Below are positions 1 through 9,460 of a stretch of DNA of 64,000 nucleotides, piece after piece; positions within the stretch are counted from its first letter, which is position 1; each line of letters starts with the position of its first letter. Both the position numbers and the translations under genes were made by a program. The stretch spans positions 3,596,001 through 3,660,000 of the forward strand of contig NZ_CP129019.1 of the NCBI RefSeq assembly GCF_020524355.2, written 5' to 3'. Under the pieces are notes generated by a model. The model was not told where the DNA came from. It ran no database searches and worked only from the letters and a program-made list of their open reading frames with translations. The DNA comes from Mesobacillus subterraneus (GTDB taxonomy: Bacteria; Bacillota; Bacilli; Bacillales; Cytobacillaceae).

Positions 1-423
1 GCGTAAATTTTCGCCCTGTCTCCCAGCCCTTCTTCCTCTAGTAAAATCGCCATCGAATAGGCTTCTTCTCCCGTCGAACAACCGGCATGCCAGATCCTGA
101 TTTCAGGAAGCTCCTTTAATAGGGGGATGACTTCTTCGCGCATTGCTTTGAAGAAGTCCGGATCCCTGAACATTTCTGTCACATTAATCGAAAAATCCTT
201 CAGGATACTCTGCAGCACTCGGTCATCATGAATGACTTTTTCCCGTTAAGCTGGTAATGCTGTTCAGCTTTTCGGCATTCATTCTCGAAGTGACCCGCCT
301 CGAAATCGAGGAACGCATGTATTTCCTGAAATCATAGCCAGAAAGACGGTAGATGGCCAGTAAAAGCAATTCAAGTTCTAAATCCTCGTTATTCACATCT
401 CCACCCTCTGCTTTCATTACCAC
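1..423 (-). pseudogene. cheR: CheR-type protein-glutamate methyltransferase, frameshifted and cut by window edge
   Basis: CheR methylates glutamates of chemoreceptors using S-adenosylmethionine. The N-terminal helical domain is readable (YRLSGYDFRKYMRSSISRR). A second frame then gives the methyltransferase core, including FSINVTEMFRDPDFF and the SAM-binding IRIWHAGCSTGEEAYSMAI. The join lies at about 236-250, where one extra base in the TTAACGGG stretch shifts the frame; removing it restores SLREKVIHDDRVLQ. The C-terminus is outside the window. It begins 10 nt after the hybrid kinase stop, so the two are co-transcribed. The start is uncertain: GTG at 423, or GTG at 396 behind AGAGGG. Family assignment is firm; whether the frameshift is real is unknown. 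Confidence 0.85.
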
Positions 424-432
424 TCGCTGTCC

Positions 433-3225
433 TTAAGAGAGCCATACTCGCATTGCCGACAGCAGCTGGTCCAGTTTCATCGGTTTGCTGATGTAATCAT
501 TCGCTCCGGCATCGAGACATTTCTCCCGATCGCCTTTCATAGCCTTAGCCGTCAGAGCAATGATCGGCGTTTCGCTATGGCTGCCAGTCTGCCGGATTTG
601 TCTGATCGTTTCATATCCATCCATAACAGGCATCATGATGTCCATCAGAACGATATCCACCGCGTCCAGTTCATTCATCTTTTCAAGGCAAATCACACCG
701 TTTTCAGCAGTGATCACCTTCATCCCTTCTTTTTTTAGGACATTTTTCAATGTAAAAATATTGCGGTGGTCATCATCGGCGACGACTACTGTTTTCCCGG
801 TCAGGACAGTGGTTCTATCAGGTCCACTCTCCTGCTCCTGCTGATGATCAGCAGTGACTTCTCCGCGCTCTTTCGTGTCATTCATAGATGGCTCAACCGC
901 TGCCGCCACTTCATTCTGGAATTCCAGAAGATCCATGTCAGCTGCAGGATACCCATTCGGCAAGTTCGGAATAATGACGGTAAACGTACTTCCTTCGCCT
1001 TCCTTGCTATCCACCTTGCAGACTCCGCCCAACAGATGGGAGAATTCTCTGGAGATGGAGAGGCCCAGCCCTGTTCCGCCATACTTTCTCATAATGGCAC
1101 CATCCACTTGCTGGAATGCTTCGAAAATCATGCGCTGTTTTTCGGAAGGAATCCCAATCCCCGAATCGGTGACGGTAAACTTCACCCATGTATCGGAATG
1201 GCCTGCCAGCGGACAGCCAATGGTTTCTTCTTCAGGTGCTTTTTCGATTTTTATCGATACCGTACCCTCTTCTGTGAATTTGAATGCATTTGACAGCAGG
1301 TTTTTCAAAATCTGCTGCAGCCTTTGTTCATCCGTATAGATAATCGGTGTAATATCATCTGTCTTAGTCACGATAAAATTGATCTTTTTATTCTTGGCAA
1401 CCTGGTCAAACTGTCTTTCCAGCCGGCCGGCAAATTCATCAAGGAATACTTCCTCAAAACTCACTTCAAGCTTTCCTGCTTCAACCTTTGATAAATCAAG
1501 AATATCATTGATCAAATTCAAGAGGTCCTGGCCGGAAGAATGAATGACTTTTGAGAACTCCTTCTGTTCATCGGAAAGCCCATGTTCTGCATCATCGAGC
1601 AGCATCTCGGACAGAAGCAGGATACTGTTCAGCGGTGTCCTTAGCTCATGTGACATATTGGCAAGGAATTCCGATTTATAGGATGAACTCTGCTCAAGCT
1701 CTTTCGCTTTTTGCTCGAGTGCTTCCTTTGCTGCCTGCAGCTCTTCTGACTTCAGCTCGGCATCACGAGTTCGCTCTTCCAACTGCTCATTCGTAATACG
1801 CAGTTCTTCCGTCTGCATCTGTAATTCCTCTGATTGGGATTGGAGCTCTTCCGCTTGAGATTGAAGCTCCTCTGATTGAGCCTGCAGTTCTTCCGTCTGT
1901 GCCTGTGATTCAAGCAATAGACGTTCAACCTCCATGCGCCCAAGGATATTGGTGATGCCAATCCCAAGTGTTTCAAGAACATTTTCAAGCAGCTTCTGGC
2001 TTCCAGGTGTGAACGCTGACAGACTGGCGATTTCCACTACTGCAATGACTTCATCCTTCAATAAGACAGGCGCGATGATAATACTTTGCGGCACTGCCGC
2101 CCCAAGCCCAGTCGATATCACCCGATAATCTGCCGGAACTTGATTCAGGATCAGCATCTTTTTCTCTGCAGCACATTGACCGACAAGCCCTTCGCCCTCA
2201 TCAAATCCATCCCTGCCTTGTCCATCCGCATAGGAAGCAATTTTTCTGAAATGCGCTGCCGCCTCATCCTTGAGGTAAAAAGCTCCCAGATCCCCACCCA
2301 TAAGCGGAGTCAGCTTGGTGATGAAGTTCTCGGTTAATGCTTTTGTGTCCACATGCCTGCTGTAAAATTTGACGATATCGGACGAGTTGGACTGAATCCA
2401 GTTTTGCTCGATCATGTCTTCATTGTATTTCTTTTCCTTTTCCGTCAGGATCTCCATCGAAGCTGCCATTGAATTATAGGCTTTGGCAATCTCCCCGAAT
2501 TCACCCTTCACTCCATCATCCATCCTTGGAATGGAGGACAAATCATCATAATCCACTTCTTTAATCGTTTCAGTAAACGAGTGGACCGTCCTGACAGTCC
2601 CTCTGATGACCCAGACCATGACACCCGTGATCAGCAAAATGGCCAGAATCACTATCCCGATCACGCCTATCATCATATTGTCATAGGTTTCGGTCGCATC
2701 TTTTAAAGCAGTATTCATCAAGGATTCCTGAAAACCCTTGAATTCGTCGATACTGCTGAATAACTGATCCCTTACAGTCAATTCTTTTTGGTAAATCTCC
2801 TGCAATTCCGCCTGGCTAGTTCCATTTTCAAGGAGTCTCCGGATCTCCATCTCCATGGAGGAATATTCTTTATAGGAATCCTGAACTTGGAATATCAAGG
2901 CTTTGGACCTTTCCCTATTTAACTTCACGGCCAATTCAACAAGCCTGTCGCTGATACCTGCTATACTCGCAGAATTTTCATCCATGTCCATTCCCGTTCT
3001 ATTCTCACCGCTATTATCCGTGATTAAATGAACAAGGTTCCGATCTCTTTGGTACAGCTGCTGCCTAATCTCCGTCACTTCATTTACTTTATAATAACGG
3101 TCCTCTACAATTTCAAGCAGGTTTTCCCTGATTGAGTTCATCATCACTAGAATAGTAATCAATAAGAGGAACAAAAAGAAGACCGTCAGTCCTAAGCCGA
3201 CATATTGCTTCCTTTTAAAGCCCAT
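433..3225 (-). CDS. hybrid sensor histidine kinase/response regulator (HAMP-GAF-coiled coil-HisKA-HATPase-REC)
   Basis: A 930-residue membrane hybrid kinase. Two membrane segments (about 9-29 and 184-208) bracket a helical extracytoplasmic domain. HAMP (about 208-260) and GAF (about 300-425) follow. A long coiled coil comes next, made of near-perfect heptads of the type QSEELQS (439-476). The HisKA box SHELRTPLNS has the phospho-acceptor His526. The HATPase domain has DSGIGIP and GGTGLGLS. A C-terminal receiver carries VLMDIMMPVMDG with phospho-acceptor Asp862 and ends in a conserved SKPM. GGGAG lies just upstream of the ATG. The input signal is unknown. Pairing with cheR suggests a link to methylation-type signalling or taxis (inference). 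Confidence 0.9.
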   Translation of the reverse strand: MGFKRKQYVGLGLTVFFLFLLLITILVMMNSIRENLLEIVEDRYYKVNEVTEIRQQLYQRDRNLVHLITDNSGENRTGMDMDENSASIAGISDRLVELAVKLNRERSKALIFQVQDSYKEYSSMEMEIRRLLENGTSQAELQEIYQKELTVRDQLFSSIDEFKGFQESLMNTALKDATETYDNMMIGVIGIVILAILLITGVMVWVIRGTVRTVHSFTETIKEVDYDDLSSIPRMDDGVKGEFGEIAKAYNSMAASMEILTEKEKKYNEDMIEQNWIQSNSSDIVKFYSRHVDTKALTENFITKLTPLMGGDLGAFYLKDEAAAHFRKIASYADGQGRDGFDEGEGLVGQCAAEKKMLILNQVPADYRVISTGLGAAVPQSIIIAPVLLKDEVIAVVEIASLSAFTPGSQKLLENVLETLGIGITNILGRMEVERLLLESQAQTEELQAQSEELQSQAEELQSQSEELQMQTEELRITNEQLEERTRDAELKSEELQAAKEALEQKAKELEQSSSYKSEFLANMSHELRTPLNSILLLSEMLLDDAEHGLSDEQKEFSKVIHSSGQDLLNLINDILDLSKVEAGKLEVSFEEVFLDEFAGRLERQFDQVAKNKKINFIVTKTDDITPIIYTDEQRLQQILKNLLSNAFKFTEEGTVSIKIEKAPEEETIGCPLAGHSDTWVKFTVTDSGIGIPSEKQRMIFEAFQQVDGAIMRKYGGTGLGLSISREFSHLLGGVCKVDSKEGEGSTFTVIIPNLPNGYPAADMDLLEFQNEVAAAVEPSMNDTKERGEVTADHQQEQESGPDRTTVLTGKTVVVADDDHRNIFTLKNVLKKEGMKVITAENGVICLEKMNELDAVDIVLMDIMMPVMDGYETIRQIRQTGSHSETPIIALTAKAMKGDREKCLDAGANDYISKPMKLDQLLSAMRVWLS

Positions 3226-3573
3226 TTTATCTCCCGCTTCCTTTTAACATCTGCTATTCAATTAATATAGCAAAAATCCAGCCAATTCGCTATTTACAAC
3301 ACCTCGAAAGCCAGAATCCGACAAAATCATCGGCGTATGGGCTAAGGAAGAACAAAACAGTCACAAACAGAACCAGTAGCTACTACAAAACGGAGAAAAA
3401 CACTCCAGAACGTTCGAATATTTTTTCAACAGAAAAAGCCCCTCACTCGACGACCTTTCTCATTCCTACTTACAAAACTAAATTATCAAAAGTTTATGTT
3501 AATAATCATTTACAAAATGCAAAGGATATATTACATTTTAATTATAAAAACAAATTTTCCCAAAGGAGTAAAC
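3226..3573. other. intergenic region between divergent genes
   Basis: Separates the divergently transcribed hybrid kinase and the Xre regulator, so it should hold both promoters. I see no clear terminator, repeat or conserved site, and no credible gene. Confidence 0.5.
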
Positions 3574-3783
3574 GTGGAAATGTTAAAAAACTCTGTTCGT
3601 GAATTTCGGGCAAGATTCAGATTTTCACAGCAAGACTTAGCAGATAAAATCGGCGTGACGAGACAGACGATTGGACTGATTGAAAAAGGAGATTACGCGC
3701 CCTCTGTCACCCTCGCATTAAAAATAGCAGCTGTCTTCGAAGTACCAGTCGAAGAAGTGTTTCGCTTAGAAGGAGAGAAATGA
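3574..3783 (+). CDS. YozG-like Xre-family HTH regulator
   Basis: A compact one-domain DNA-binding protein of about 69 residues. The helix-turn-helix is RFSQQDLADKIGVTRQTIGL, followed by the IEKGDYAPSVTLALKIAAVF signature typical of the YozG/Xre small-regulator group. A longer reading frame opens at 3496, but AAAGGAG at 3562-3568 sets translation at GTG 3574 or ATG 3580; the upstream codons look non-coding. Its stop overlaps the ATG of the next membrane protein (ATGA), so the two are translationally coupled. Regulators of this type commonly control the adjacent membrane protein operon; that role is inferred here. Confidence 0.85.
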   Translation: MEMLKNSVREFRARFRFSQQDLADKIGVTRQTIGLIEKGDYAPSVTLALKIAAVFEVPVEEVFRLEGEK

Positions 3784-4211
3784 CCGTGTTAAAAAGAACG
3801 TTTCAATCACCGTTATTCAATATGGTTCTTATATTGGGACTGGGTATAATCATGATTGGCAATTATTATAGCGAGCATGTCCCGGTCTGGCTTACGATTG
3901 ATCCGATGGTTTTGGGCATTCCAATTCTTATCATGGTTGCCGTGATTCCGCTTTATAACAAACGCAACCCTGAAGATCCGATAAAACCAAGCATCATTCC
4001 GATGGAAATGCGCGAAGAGGACGAAGGGATGCAATGGCTGACTTTTAAGGCAGCGAGAAAGGTGTATATCTTCTTTGCTTTATTCATTCCAATAGCGATT
4101 GCCCTTACTGCTTACTTGAATCACATTCCATATTTGCCGATCATTCTGTTCATCATCATGGGAGTTGCACAGTACCTGATCTATTGGTTCCAAATGAAAC
4201 GATACTCGTAA
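3780..4211 (+). CDS. integral membrane protein partner of the Xre regulator
   Basis: A 143-residue protein with about four hydrophobic segments (residues 10-28, 40-58, 92-110 and 118-138) and a short charged loop rich in Pro and Glu near 60-80. There is no signal peptide and no catalytic motif that I recognise. The ATG overlaps the regulator stop, and the next gene starts 17 nt downstream of the stop. A small Xre protein followed by a polytopic protein of this size is a recurring pair in Bacillaceae. The substrate or function is unknown. Confidence 0.75.
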   Translation: MTVLKRTFQSPLFNMVLILGLGIIMIGNYYSEHVPVWLTIDPMVLGIPILIMVAVIPLYNKRNPEDPIKPSIIPMEMREEDEGMQWLTFKAARKVYIFFALFIPIAIALTAYLNHIPYLPIILFIIMGVAQYLIYWFQMKRYS

Positions 4212-4228
4212 AACAGGAGGAATTTTTT

Positions 4229-4979
4229 ATGGAGACACGTTTAATCGTCACGGGTGTCATTCTTGTTGTGCTGCTCGAAGGCTTTCTTGTGCATTTATTT
4301 CTTTTGTATAGAAAAGGAAAAATTACCGAGAATCCCTTGTTGTTGATTTACAAAAAAGAATTGAAAATCCTGTTTTATGCTTTTTTCAAATGGAAGATAC
4401 CGTCCCGTAACCCAGAGACTTTCTATTACCATAAAAATTCAAGTTACTTCTGGCTGTATCTCGCCCTCATCCATGAACAAGTCATCGAGATGATTGTTTT
4501 CCATATTTATTTAAGAAAAGAAGAGCCGGAAATCGCTTTAGCCATGCTGCTGCTTCATATTTACAGCGTCTTTTACATAATGGGAGATTATAATTTGTTG
4601 AGGAATACACCGATTATTGTAAAGAAGGATGCGATCCACATAAAAATCGGCGTTCGGCGGGAATTGAATTTTTCTTTCGGCGATATTGACAAAATTCAGC
4701 CAGCCAAATTGAAATACAATAACAGCGGCGGGATCATCCATGAAAAGGGAGTGTTCCATGCCACTGCCTTCCCCGAGGGCGCTAACTAGGATTTTCGGGA
4801 TGAGTGATGAGGCGAAATATGAGATTATCTTCAAACAACCGATGATTGCAAGAGGATACTTCGGCCAGGAAAAAGAAGTGCAAAAAGTGCTATTCTACAT
4901 CGACCAGCCTGATGAATTCGCTGATTTGTTAAAAGAAAAGCTGGATCATATCCATCATGAAAGATTGGTAACCCTCTAA
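4229..4979 (+). pseudogene. membrane protein with cytoplasmic C-terminal domain, single frameshift
   Basis: Translation starts at ATG 4229 behind AGGAGG (4215-4220). The first frame encodes several membrane segments and a soluble part reaching HEKGVFHATAFP, then stops at 4789. A second frame continues as LTRIFGMSDEAKYEIIFKQP to 4979. One extra base at about 4778-4782 (CCCCGAGGG) explains the break; removing it joins the frames into one protein of about 249 residues. No known function is recognised. It is the third gene of the Xre-led operon and is followed by a strong terminator. Confidence 0.7.
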
Positions 4980-5005
4980 AGCCACTTGTGATTCCAAGTG
5001 GCTTT
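4978..5005. terminator. bidirectional Rho-independent terminator
   Basis: GCCACTTG (4981-4988) pairs with CAAGTGGC (4995-5002) around a 6-nt loop and is flanked by AAA and TTT. It sits between convergent genes and can serve both. Confidence 0.85.
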
Positions 5006-5012
5006 GTCGTGA

Positions 5013-5414
5013 TCAATATTTTAGGAAGGTAGTGATACTCCGCTTCGAGGCAATCGTCTTTCTGGCGAGCTCTTCCTTCCAGTCCTTCTCATCCAGCTGG
5101 TATTCACCATATTCATTTTTATAAGTTTTTTTGAATAGATTGATCGTCCGGGCTTCTTCGGGAAGATTGTAAGACAAAGGTCTCCCCCACTTCCCTTCTT
5201 CATATATGTAAAACTCCACCACATCGCCAAATTGCATGAAATCATCCAGAAATGTGAGGAATTCGGAATCCTCGCTTCCGTATTCATACACATATGGCAG
5301 AGAAAGCGGCAGTTCCTTTTTATAAGCCTCACCACTTATGAAAGGACCATCCTGTCCGTTAACATGGAATTCCTCTATTGGCCTCATTGTTGCGATAAAA
5401 TAATGGCAAGTCAT
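5013..5414 (-). CDS. hypothetical protein, acidic soluble
   Basis: About 133 residues, acidic and aromatic-rich, with no membrane segment or signal peptide. It begins MTCHYFIATMRPIEEF and contains YEYGSEDSEFLTFLDDFMQF in the middle. I do not recognise the family. The frame is open to 5426, but the ATG at 5414 is preceded by a GGTG-type site and gives the more natural start. It is monocistronic, convergent to the membrane operon, and its upstream region holds the 20-bp periodic repeats. Confidence 0.65.
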   Translation of the reverse strand: MTCHYFIATMRPIEEFHVNGQDGPFISGEAYKKELPLSLPYVYEYGSEDSEFLTFLDDFMQFGDVVEFYIYEEGKWGRPLSYNLPEEARTINLFKKTYKNEYGEYQLDEKDWKEELARKTIASKRSITTFLKY

Positions 5415-5520
5415 TGCGTTCACCACTTTTTTGTTAAAAATTCATCAGGATTGACTTACTATTCATGAAATCGCAGTAATAACAATATACAAGTAAATAA
5501 ATAACCTGCACTGAAAAGTT

Positions 5521-5630
5521 TTTATAGCGAAAATCCAAATTTTATAGCGAAAAAATTATTTTTATAGCGAATTTCTAATTTTTATAGCGAAAATCTCTTT
5601 TTTATAGCGAATTTCTAATTTTTATAGCGA
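5521..5630. repeat. six direct repeats of TTTATAGCGA on an exact 20-bp period
   Basis: The 10-mer TTTATAGCGA begins at 5521, 5541, 5561, 5581, 5601 and 5621, each time followed by an A/T-rich 10-nt spacer that differs. The spacing is invariant, so the copies lie on roughly the same DNA face. The gene-free stretch 5415-5752 otherwise shows nothing clear. Confidence 0.95.
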
Positions 5631-5752
5631 ATTGGAAATTTACCGGCCTTTTTTCCAATTAAAAATGCAACGAGAACCTTTTCAGGCACCCGCTGCACTT
5701 TTTCCAATTTCACCAAACAGCGGAGCCGCGAAAAGCGGCACTAGCTGCATTT

Positions 5753-6946
5753 CTATTCATACCTCAATGCATCGATTGGATCCAGCCTTGACGCTTTATT
5801 GGCAGGCAACAGCCCGAAGACAATGCCGATGATCATTGAGAACAGCATGGCGCCGGTCACGACTTGCCAGGATACGAGCGATGGCCAGCCGGCAAAATAG
5901 GAAATCACCGAAGCTGATCCCCAGCCGAGCAGGATGCCGAGCACTCCACCAATCAGTGTCAAGGTGACGGATTCGATCAGGAACTGGGTCATGATTTGCG
6001 ATCTTGTCGCGCCAAGCGCCTTCCTGATGCCGATTTCCCGCGTCCGTTCCGTTACCGATACGAGCATGATATTCATGACGCCGATTCCGCCGACAAACAG
6101 CGAAATCCCGGCGATGCTGCCGATGATCAGCGTCATGACGTTGGTGATTTTCCCGATTCCCTCGGCCATTTCCTCCATATTGATAACCATGTAGGAATCC
6201 TTGGTGTCATGCATTTTGTTCAAGAGATCTGCTGCTTTTTTCCCGGCTATCTGCAGTTCGTCAGCTGAGGCTGCCTGAAGTGTCACCTGGGTAAAATCAT
6301 TCTTACCATAGATCACTTGCCATGTCTTACCTGGGACATAAATTTGCATCGCCCCAAACGCGAATAGCCCGGTAGGCTTCTCCAGCACTCCCACAATCTC
6401 AATCGGCTGCACACCGATGCGGATGACTTTTCCCACTGGTGATTCGCCGCCGAACAATTCCTCCTGCATCGAGTAACTGACAATCCCGACCCTTCTGCCG
6501 CCGAGGAAATCAGCTGCCGTGAAGCTCCTGCCTTTCTCCGCCTGGATATCGTTCATTTCGAAAAAGGCCTGGCTCACTCCCGTGGTCGAGGCGTCCACAG
6601 TTTCTTGACCGAAGGAAGCCTTCGAGAGCTGCGAGCTCGATGCCACTACCTGCTTGATCTCAGGGATTTTTTCGAGCGCGCGGATGTCTTCCTGCTCAAA
6701 AGCAGCTTCGTTGAATATATTGGGATTTGCCTGAATTTCTTCATCAGACGGCTGGTAAAACAGCTCAATCGTGTTTCCAGGTCCAGTTAGCTGGGTCTTC
6801 AACATCGCTTCCCCGCCCTGGCCGATCGCCACCACAATGATGACAGCGCCGACGCCGATGATGATGCCGATCATCGTTAAAATCGATCGCATTTTATGTG
6901 CCTTCAGCGACCCGAGGGCCATCCGGAGATTTTCCATCATGTTCAT
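5753..6946 (-). CDS. yknZ: ABC transporter permease, MacB/FtsX type
   Basis: A 397-residue permease of the MacB family. It has an N-terminal membrane helix (about 18-42), a large extracytoplasmic MacB-type domain (about 45-240), and three C-terminal helices forming the FtsX domain. The FtsX domain carries the conserved GIMNIMLVSVTERTREIGIR and GATRSQIMTQFLIES stretches. It overlaps the ATPase stop by 4 nt and is the last gene of the order Yip1 protein, adaptor, ATPase, permease. That order matches B. subtilis yknWXYZ, which protects cells from the SdpC toxin. The assignment rests on architecture and gene order. Confidence 0.9.
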   Translation of the reverse strand: MNMMENLRMALGSLKAHKMRSILTMIGIIIGVGAVIIVVAIGQGGEAMLKTQLTGPGNTIELFYQPSDEEIQANPNIFNEAAFEQEDIRALEKIPEIKQVVASSSQLSKASFGQETVDASTTGVSQAFFEMNDIQAEKGRSFTAADFLGGRRVGIVSYSMQEELFGGESPVGKVIRIGVQPIEIVGVLEKPTGLFAFGAMQIYVPGKTWQVIYGKNDFTQVTLQAASADELQIAGKKAADLLNKMHDTKDSYMVINMEEMAEGIGKITNVMTLIIGSIAGISLFVGGIGVMNIMLVSVTERTREIGIRKALGATRSQIMTQFLIESVTLTLIGGVLGILLGWGSASVISYFAGWPSLVSWQVVTGAMLFSMIIGIVFGLLPANKASRLDPIDALRYE

Positions 6947-7635
6947 GTGCGGATCCCCCTTCCAGTACTTGTGGAAGAGACAATCAGCCCGTCCCTGACC
7001 ATGATCGTCCGCTGCGCATATTCTGCGACTTCCCGCTCATGGGTGACCAATACAATCGTTGAGCCTTCCTCATTTAAACCGGTGAAAAGCTCCATGATCG
7101 TCTGACTCGTTTTCGTATCCAGTGCGCCGGTCGGTTCGTCAGCGAGAATGATTTTCGGTTCATTCACGATCGACCTGGCAATGACCACTCGCTGTTTTTG
7201 CCCCCCTGACAGGGCATTTGGAAAGTGGTCCATCCGGTCACCGAGGCCGACCTTTTCAAGGGCAGCCCTCGCCCTCTCCAGGCGCTCCTTTTTCGAAATT
7301 CCACTGTAGATCATCGGCAGCTCGACATTCTGGACTGCTGTCAGCCTCGGCAGCAGATGGAACTGTTGAAAGACAAAGCCGATGGATTGGTTCCTCACCT
7401 TCGCAAGTTCTGCATCCAAATAGCGGGAGACATTTTCTCCAGCCAGCTCATACTCGCCTGTTGTCGGTTTGTCGAGACAGCCGATGATGTTCATCAGTGT
7501 GGACTTTCCCGAACCAGACGGTCCCATGATGGCGACCGATTCTCCTGCCTGAATGCTTAAATCGATCCCTTTTAAAACATCGATCGTTTCCCTGCCGACT
7601 GCGAAGGATTTGGTAATTTGTTTCAGTTCGATCAT
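6943..7635 (-). CDS. yknY: ABC transporter ATP-binding protein, MacB/LolD type
   Basis: A 230-residue nucleotide-binding subunit with Walker A GPSGSGKST, Q-loop FVFQQFHLLPRLTA, signature LSGGQKQRV, Walker B ILADEPT and the switch histidine in LVTHE. The length and the LTAVQNVELPMIY segment fit the LolD/MacB group that powers FtsX-type permeases. It overlaps the adaptor upstream and the permease downstream by 4 nt each, so the three subunits should be made together. Confidence 0.92.
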   Translation of the reverse strand: MIELKQITKSFAVGRETIDVLKGIDLSIQAGESVAIMGPSGSGKSTLMNIIGCLDKPTTGEYELAGENVSRYLDAELAKVRNQSIGFVFQQFHLLPRLTAVQNVELPMIYSGISKKERLERARAALEKVGLGDRMDHFPNALSGGQKQRVVIARSIVNEPKIILADEPTGALDTKTSQTIMELFTGLNEEGSTIVLVTHEREVAEYAQRTIMVRDGLIVSSTSTGRGIRT

Positions 7636-8750
7636 TTTACATCCACTTCCATTCCATCCTTCAAATCGTCGGACGGATTGACAATGACCCTATCTTTTTC
7701 ACTCAAACCGCTGATAACTTCCATTTTACTGCCAAAAGCGATTCCTGTTTCGATCTCCTGCTTGTGGCTTTTTCCTTCTTTTAAAAGGAACACATAGACA
7801 TAATCCTTGTCAGTCAGGACAGCCGCTGCCGGAACCGTAAGCGCATGTTTGCGTTCTGTTTCGATTTCCATGATCAGCTGGAATCCTGGCTTCAACTCCA
7901 TATCAGTTGCTTTCACCTTAATAGGATACTGTACGGCAGAAGGACCACCCATTGCCTGTGATTGTGTTTCTTCCGGGAAGACGGCAATTTCCTCTACGAC
8001 ACCATTCCACTCCTTCTCCGGAAGAACATCTGAATGAAGCTTGACCTTCTGTCCTTCTTTTACCTTCATGCTGTCAAACTCGGATAAAAGCCCGGAGGCT
8101 CCTTTAGCATCAAGATCCCCAATATGAATTACTGGCTTCACTGCCGCCGCAGGATCTGCTGGGCTTTCCTCATTCACCTGGAGGACCACGCCATCTATCG
8201 AGCTCTTAATCTCTAAGTCTTGCAGACGTGCTTCTGTATCCTTCTGCTGGAGCAGCACCTGTCTGAGGTCGATGTTTGCAAGCCTTTTTTCAGCCTCGAA
8301 CTGGTCGATTTCCGCTTCAGTCTGTTCTTTAGCAGCTTTTTTTCCAATTTGCTTGCTGAGCTCAGATTCCTTTTCCCGTACGTCTTTTATCTTTTTATCC
8401 AGCTGATTGATTCGCAAGTAGCCTGATTCTGCCTGAAGTTTTACTCGCTCCAGTTCCAGCTTCAAAGCGCTGTGATCATACTTTGCCAACACATCACCTT
8501 TTTTGACCGTTTCGCCTTCTTTAACCAAAATCTCAGCCAGCTTGCCTTTCTCAGGTGAAGCGTAAACCTTCTGTTCTTCTTCGAGTACGACAGTTCCCGG
8601 AATCATGATTTCATCGGCGATTTCTTCCTTCGACGGATTTTGCACCTTCACTTCCGGTCCCTTTGCAAAGGCTTGCCTGTAAATGCTCACCCCTGCCATC
8701 AGCAGCACCAGGCCGGCTACGCCAATGGCAATCCAAATTTTCTTATTCAT
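7632..8750 (-). CDS. yknX: membrane-fusion-type adaptor subunit of the Ykn exporter
   Basis: A 372-residue HlyD/MacA-like adaptor. One N-terminal membrane anchor (about 5-25) is followed by a lipoyl-like half motif (YASPEKGKLAEILVKEGETV), an alpha-helical hairpin rich in Lys and Glu (about 95-170), the second lipoyl half and beta-barrel domains. In Gram-positive cells such adaptors stay outside the membrane bound to the permease. It lies between the Yip1 protein and the ATPase with 2-nt or overlapping junctions. Confidence 0.9.
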   Translation of the reverse strand: MNKKIWIAIGVAGLVLLMAGVSIYRQAFAKGPEVKVQNPSKEEIADEIMIPGTVVLEEEQKVYASPEKGKLAEILVKEGETVKKGDVLAKYDHSALKLELERVKLQAESGYLRINQLDKKIKDVREKESELSKQIGKKAAKEQTEAEIDQFEAEKRLANIDLRQVLLQQKDTEARLQDLEIKSSIDGVVLQVNEESPADPAAAVKPVIHIGDLDAKGASGLLSEFDSMKVKEGQKVKLHSDVLPEKEWNGVVEEIAVFPEETQSQAMGGPSAVQYPIKVKATDMELKPGFQLIMEIETERKHALTVPAAAVLTDKDYVYVFLLKEGKSHKQEIETGIAFGSKMEVISGLSEKDRVIVNPSDDLKDGMEVDVK

Positions 8751-8752
8751 GA

Positions 8753-9418
8753 TTAGACACCCATTGTGTTAGAGAACATGGCCCCAATAATGGCGAAGCC
8801 GATACCAATCAGGAAGAAGACAATGGCAATGCCCCATGCCCATCCTTTTGACAAACCCGCAACACGTTGAAGCCCGATCGCTGTCAAAATCGACTGCCAG
8901 ATGGAAAATACCTCGATCGATCCAAGAACACCCGCCTGGTCACTATTCAGCAAGCCGGCAAGACTCGTAATGAAGATTTCAGGATTACCGCCAATCGCCG
9001 CCCTAAGGAGCATATTCAGCAACAGGCCGGCAGCACCGATGATCATGATATGTGTATTCATTGAAAATAATTGCTTGAATGTTACATCAGAACCACTGAT
9101 TTTTGTAAAAATCATATAAATCGCACTTGATATCAGCACTACGAACACTGGTGTCAGGATTCCTGTAATTGCAACCGTAATCTTTGAAAAAGCCAGTACC
9201 ATGGCGGCTTCTTCCTCACTCATTCCATCAAGCCCAAGGTAAGAGGCATCCATTGACAATGTCATCAGATACATGCCAATGGCATACAGAATACTCACTA
9301 AAATCAGCGGAATCCAGATCTTCGGGTTCTTCCTAATCCGATCAAATTGCTCTCCCGGACTCCAGAACATCCCTATTAAACTCGGTTTCTCGATTTTGCT
9401 TTTCAATTCTTGCTCCAT
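8753..9418 (-). CDS. yknW: Yip1-domain membrane protein of the Ykn system
   Basis: About 221 residues with a short cytoplasmic N-terminus (PSLIGMFWSPGEQFDRIRKN, the usual lead-in of Yip1 proteins) and five hydrophobic segments. The frame opens at 9433, but GGGAG sits 8 nt before the ATG at 9418. That site and the MEQEL start favour 9418. YknW is known to be required for assembly of the YknXYZ complex in B. subtilis. It is the first gene of the operon and follows a SigW-like promoter. Confidence 0.88.
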   Translation of the reverse strand: MEQELKSKIEKPSLIGMFWSPGEQFDRIRKNPKIWIPLILVSILYAIGMYLMTLSMDASYLGLDGMSEEEAAMVLAFSKITVAITGILTPVFVVLISSAIYMIFTKISGSDVTFKQLFSMNTHIMIIGAAGLLLNMLLRAAIGGNPEIFITSLAGLLNSDQAGVLGSIEVFSIWQSILTAIGLQRVAGLSKGWAWGIAIVFFLIGIGFAIIGAMFSNTMGV

Positions 9419-9460
9419 TACATACACTCCCATTCTTTTTAAGCCTTTCGACTTACCTTT

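Noticed and set aside
560..2337. Plus-strand frames opposite the hybrid kinase
   Set aside because: They are antisense to a gene with continuous conserved domains, and none shows a recognisable domain.
5521..5630. CRISPR array
   Set aside because: Repeats are 10 nt with 10-nt A/T-rich spacers and no cas genes are nearby.
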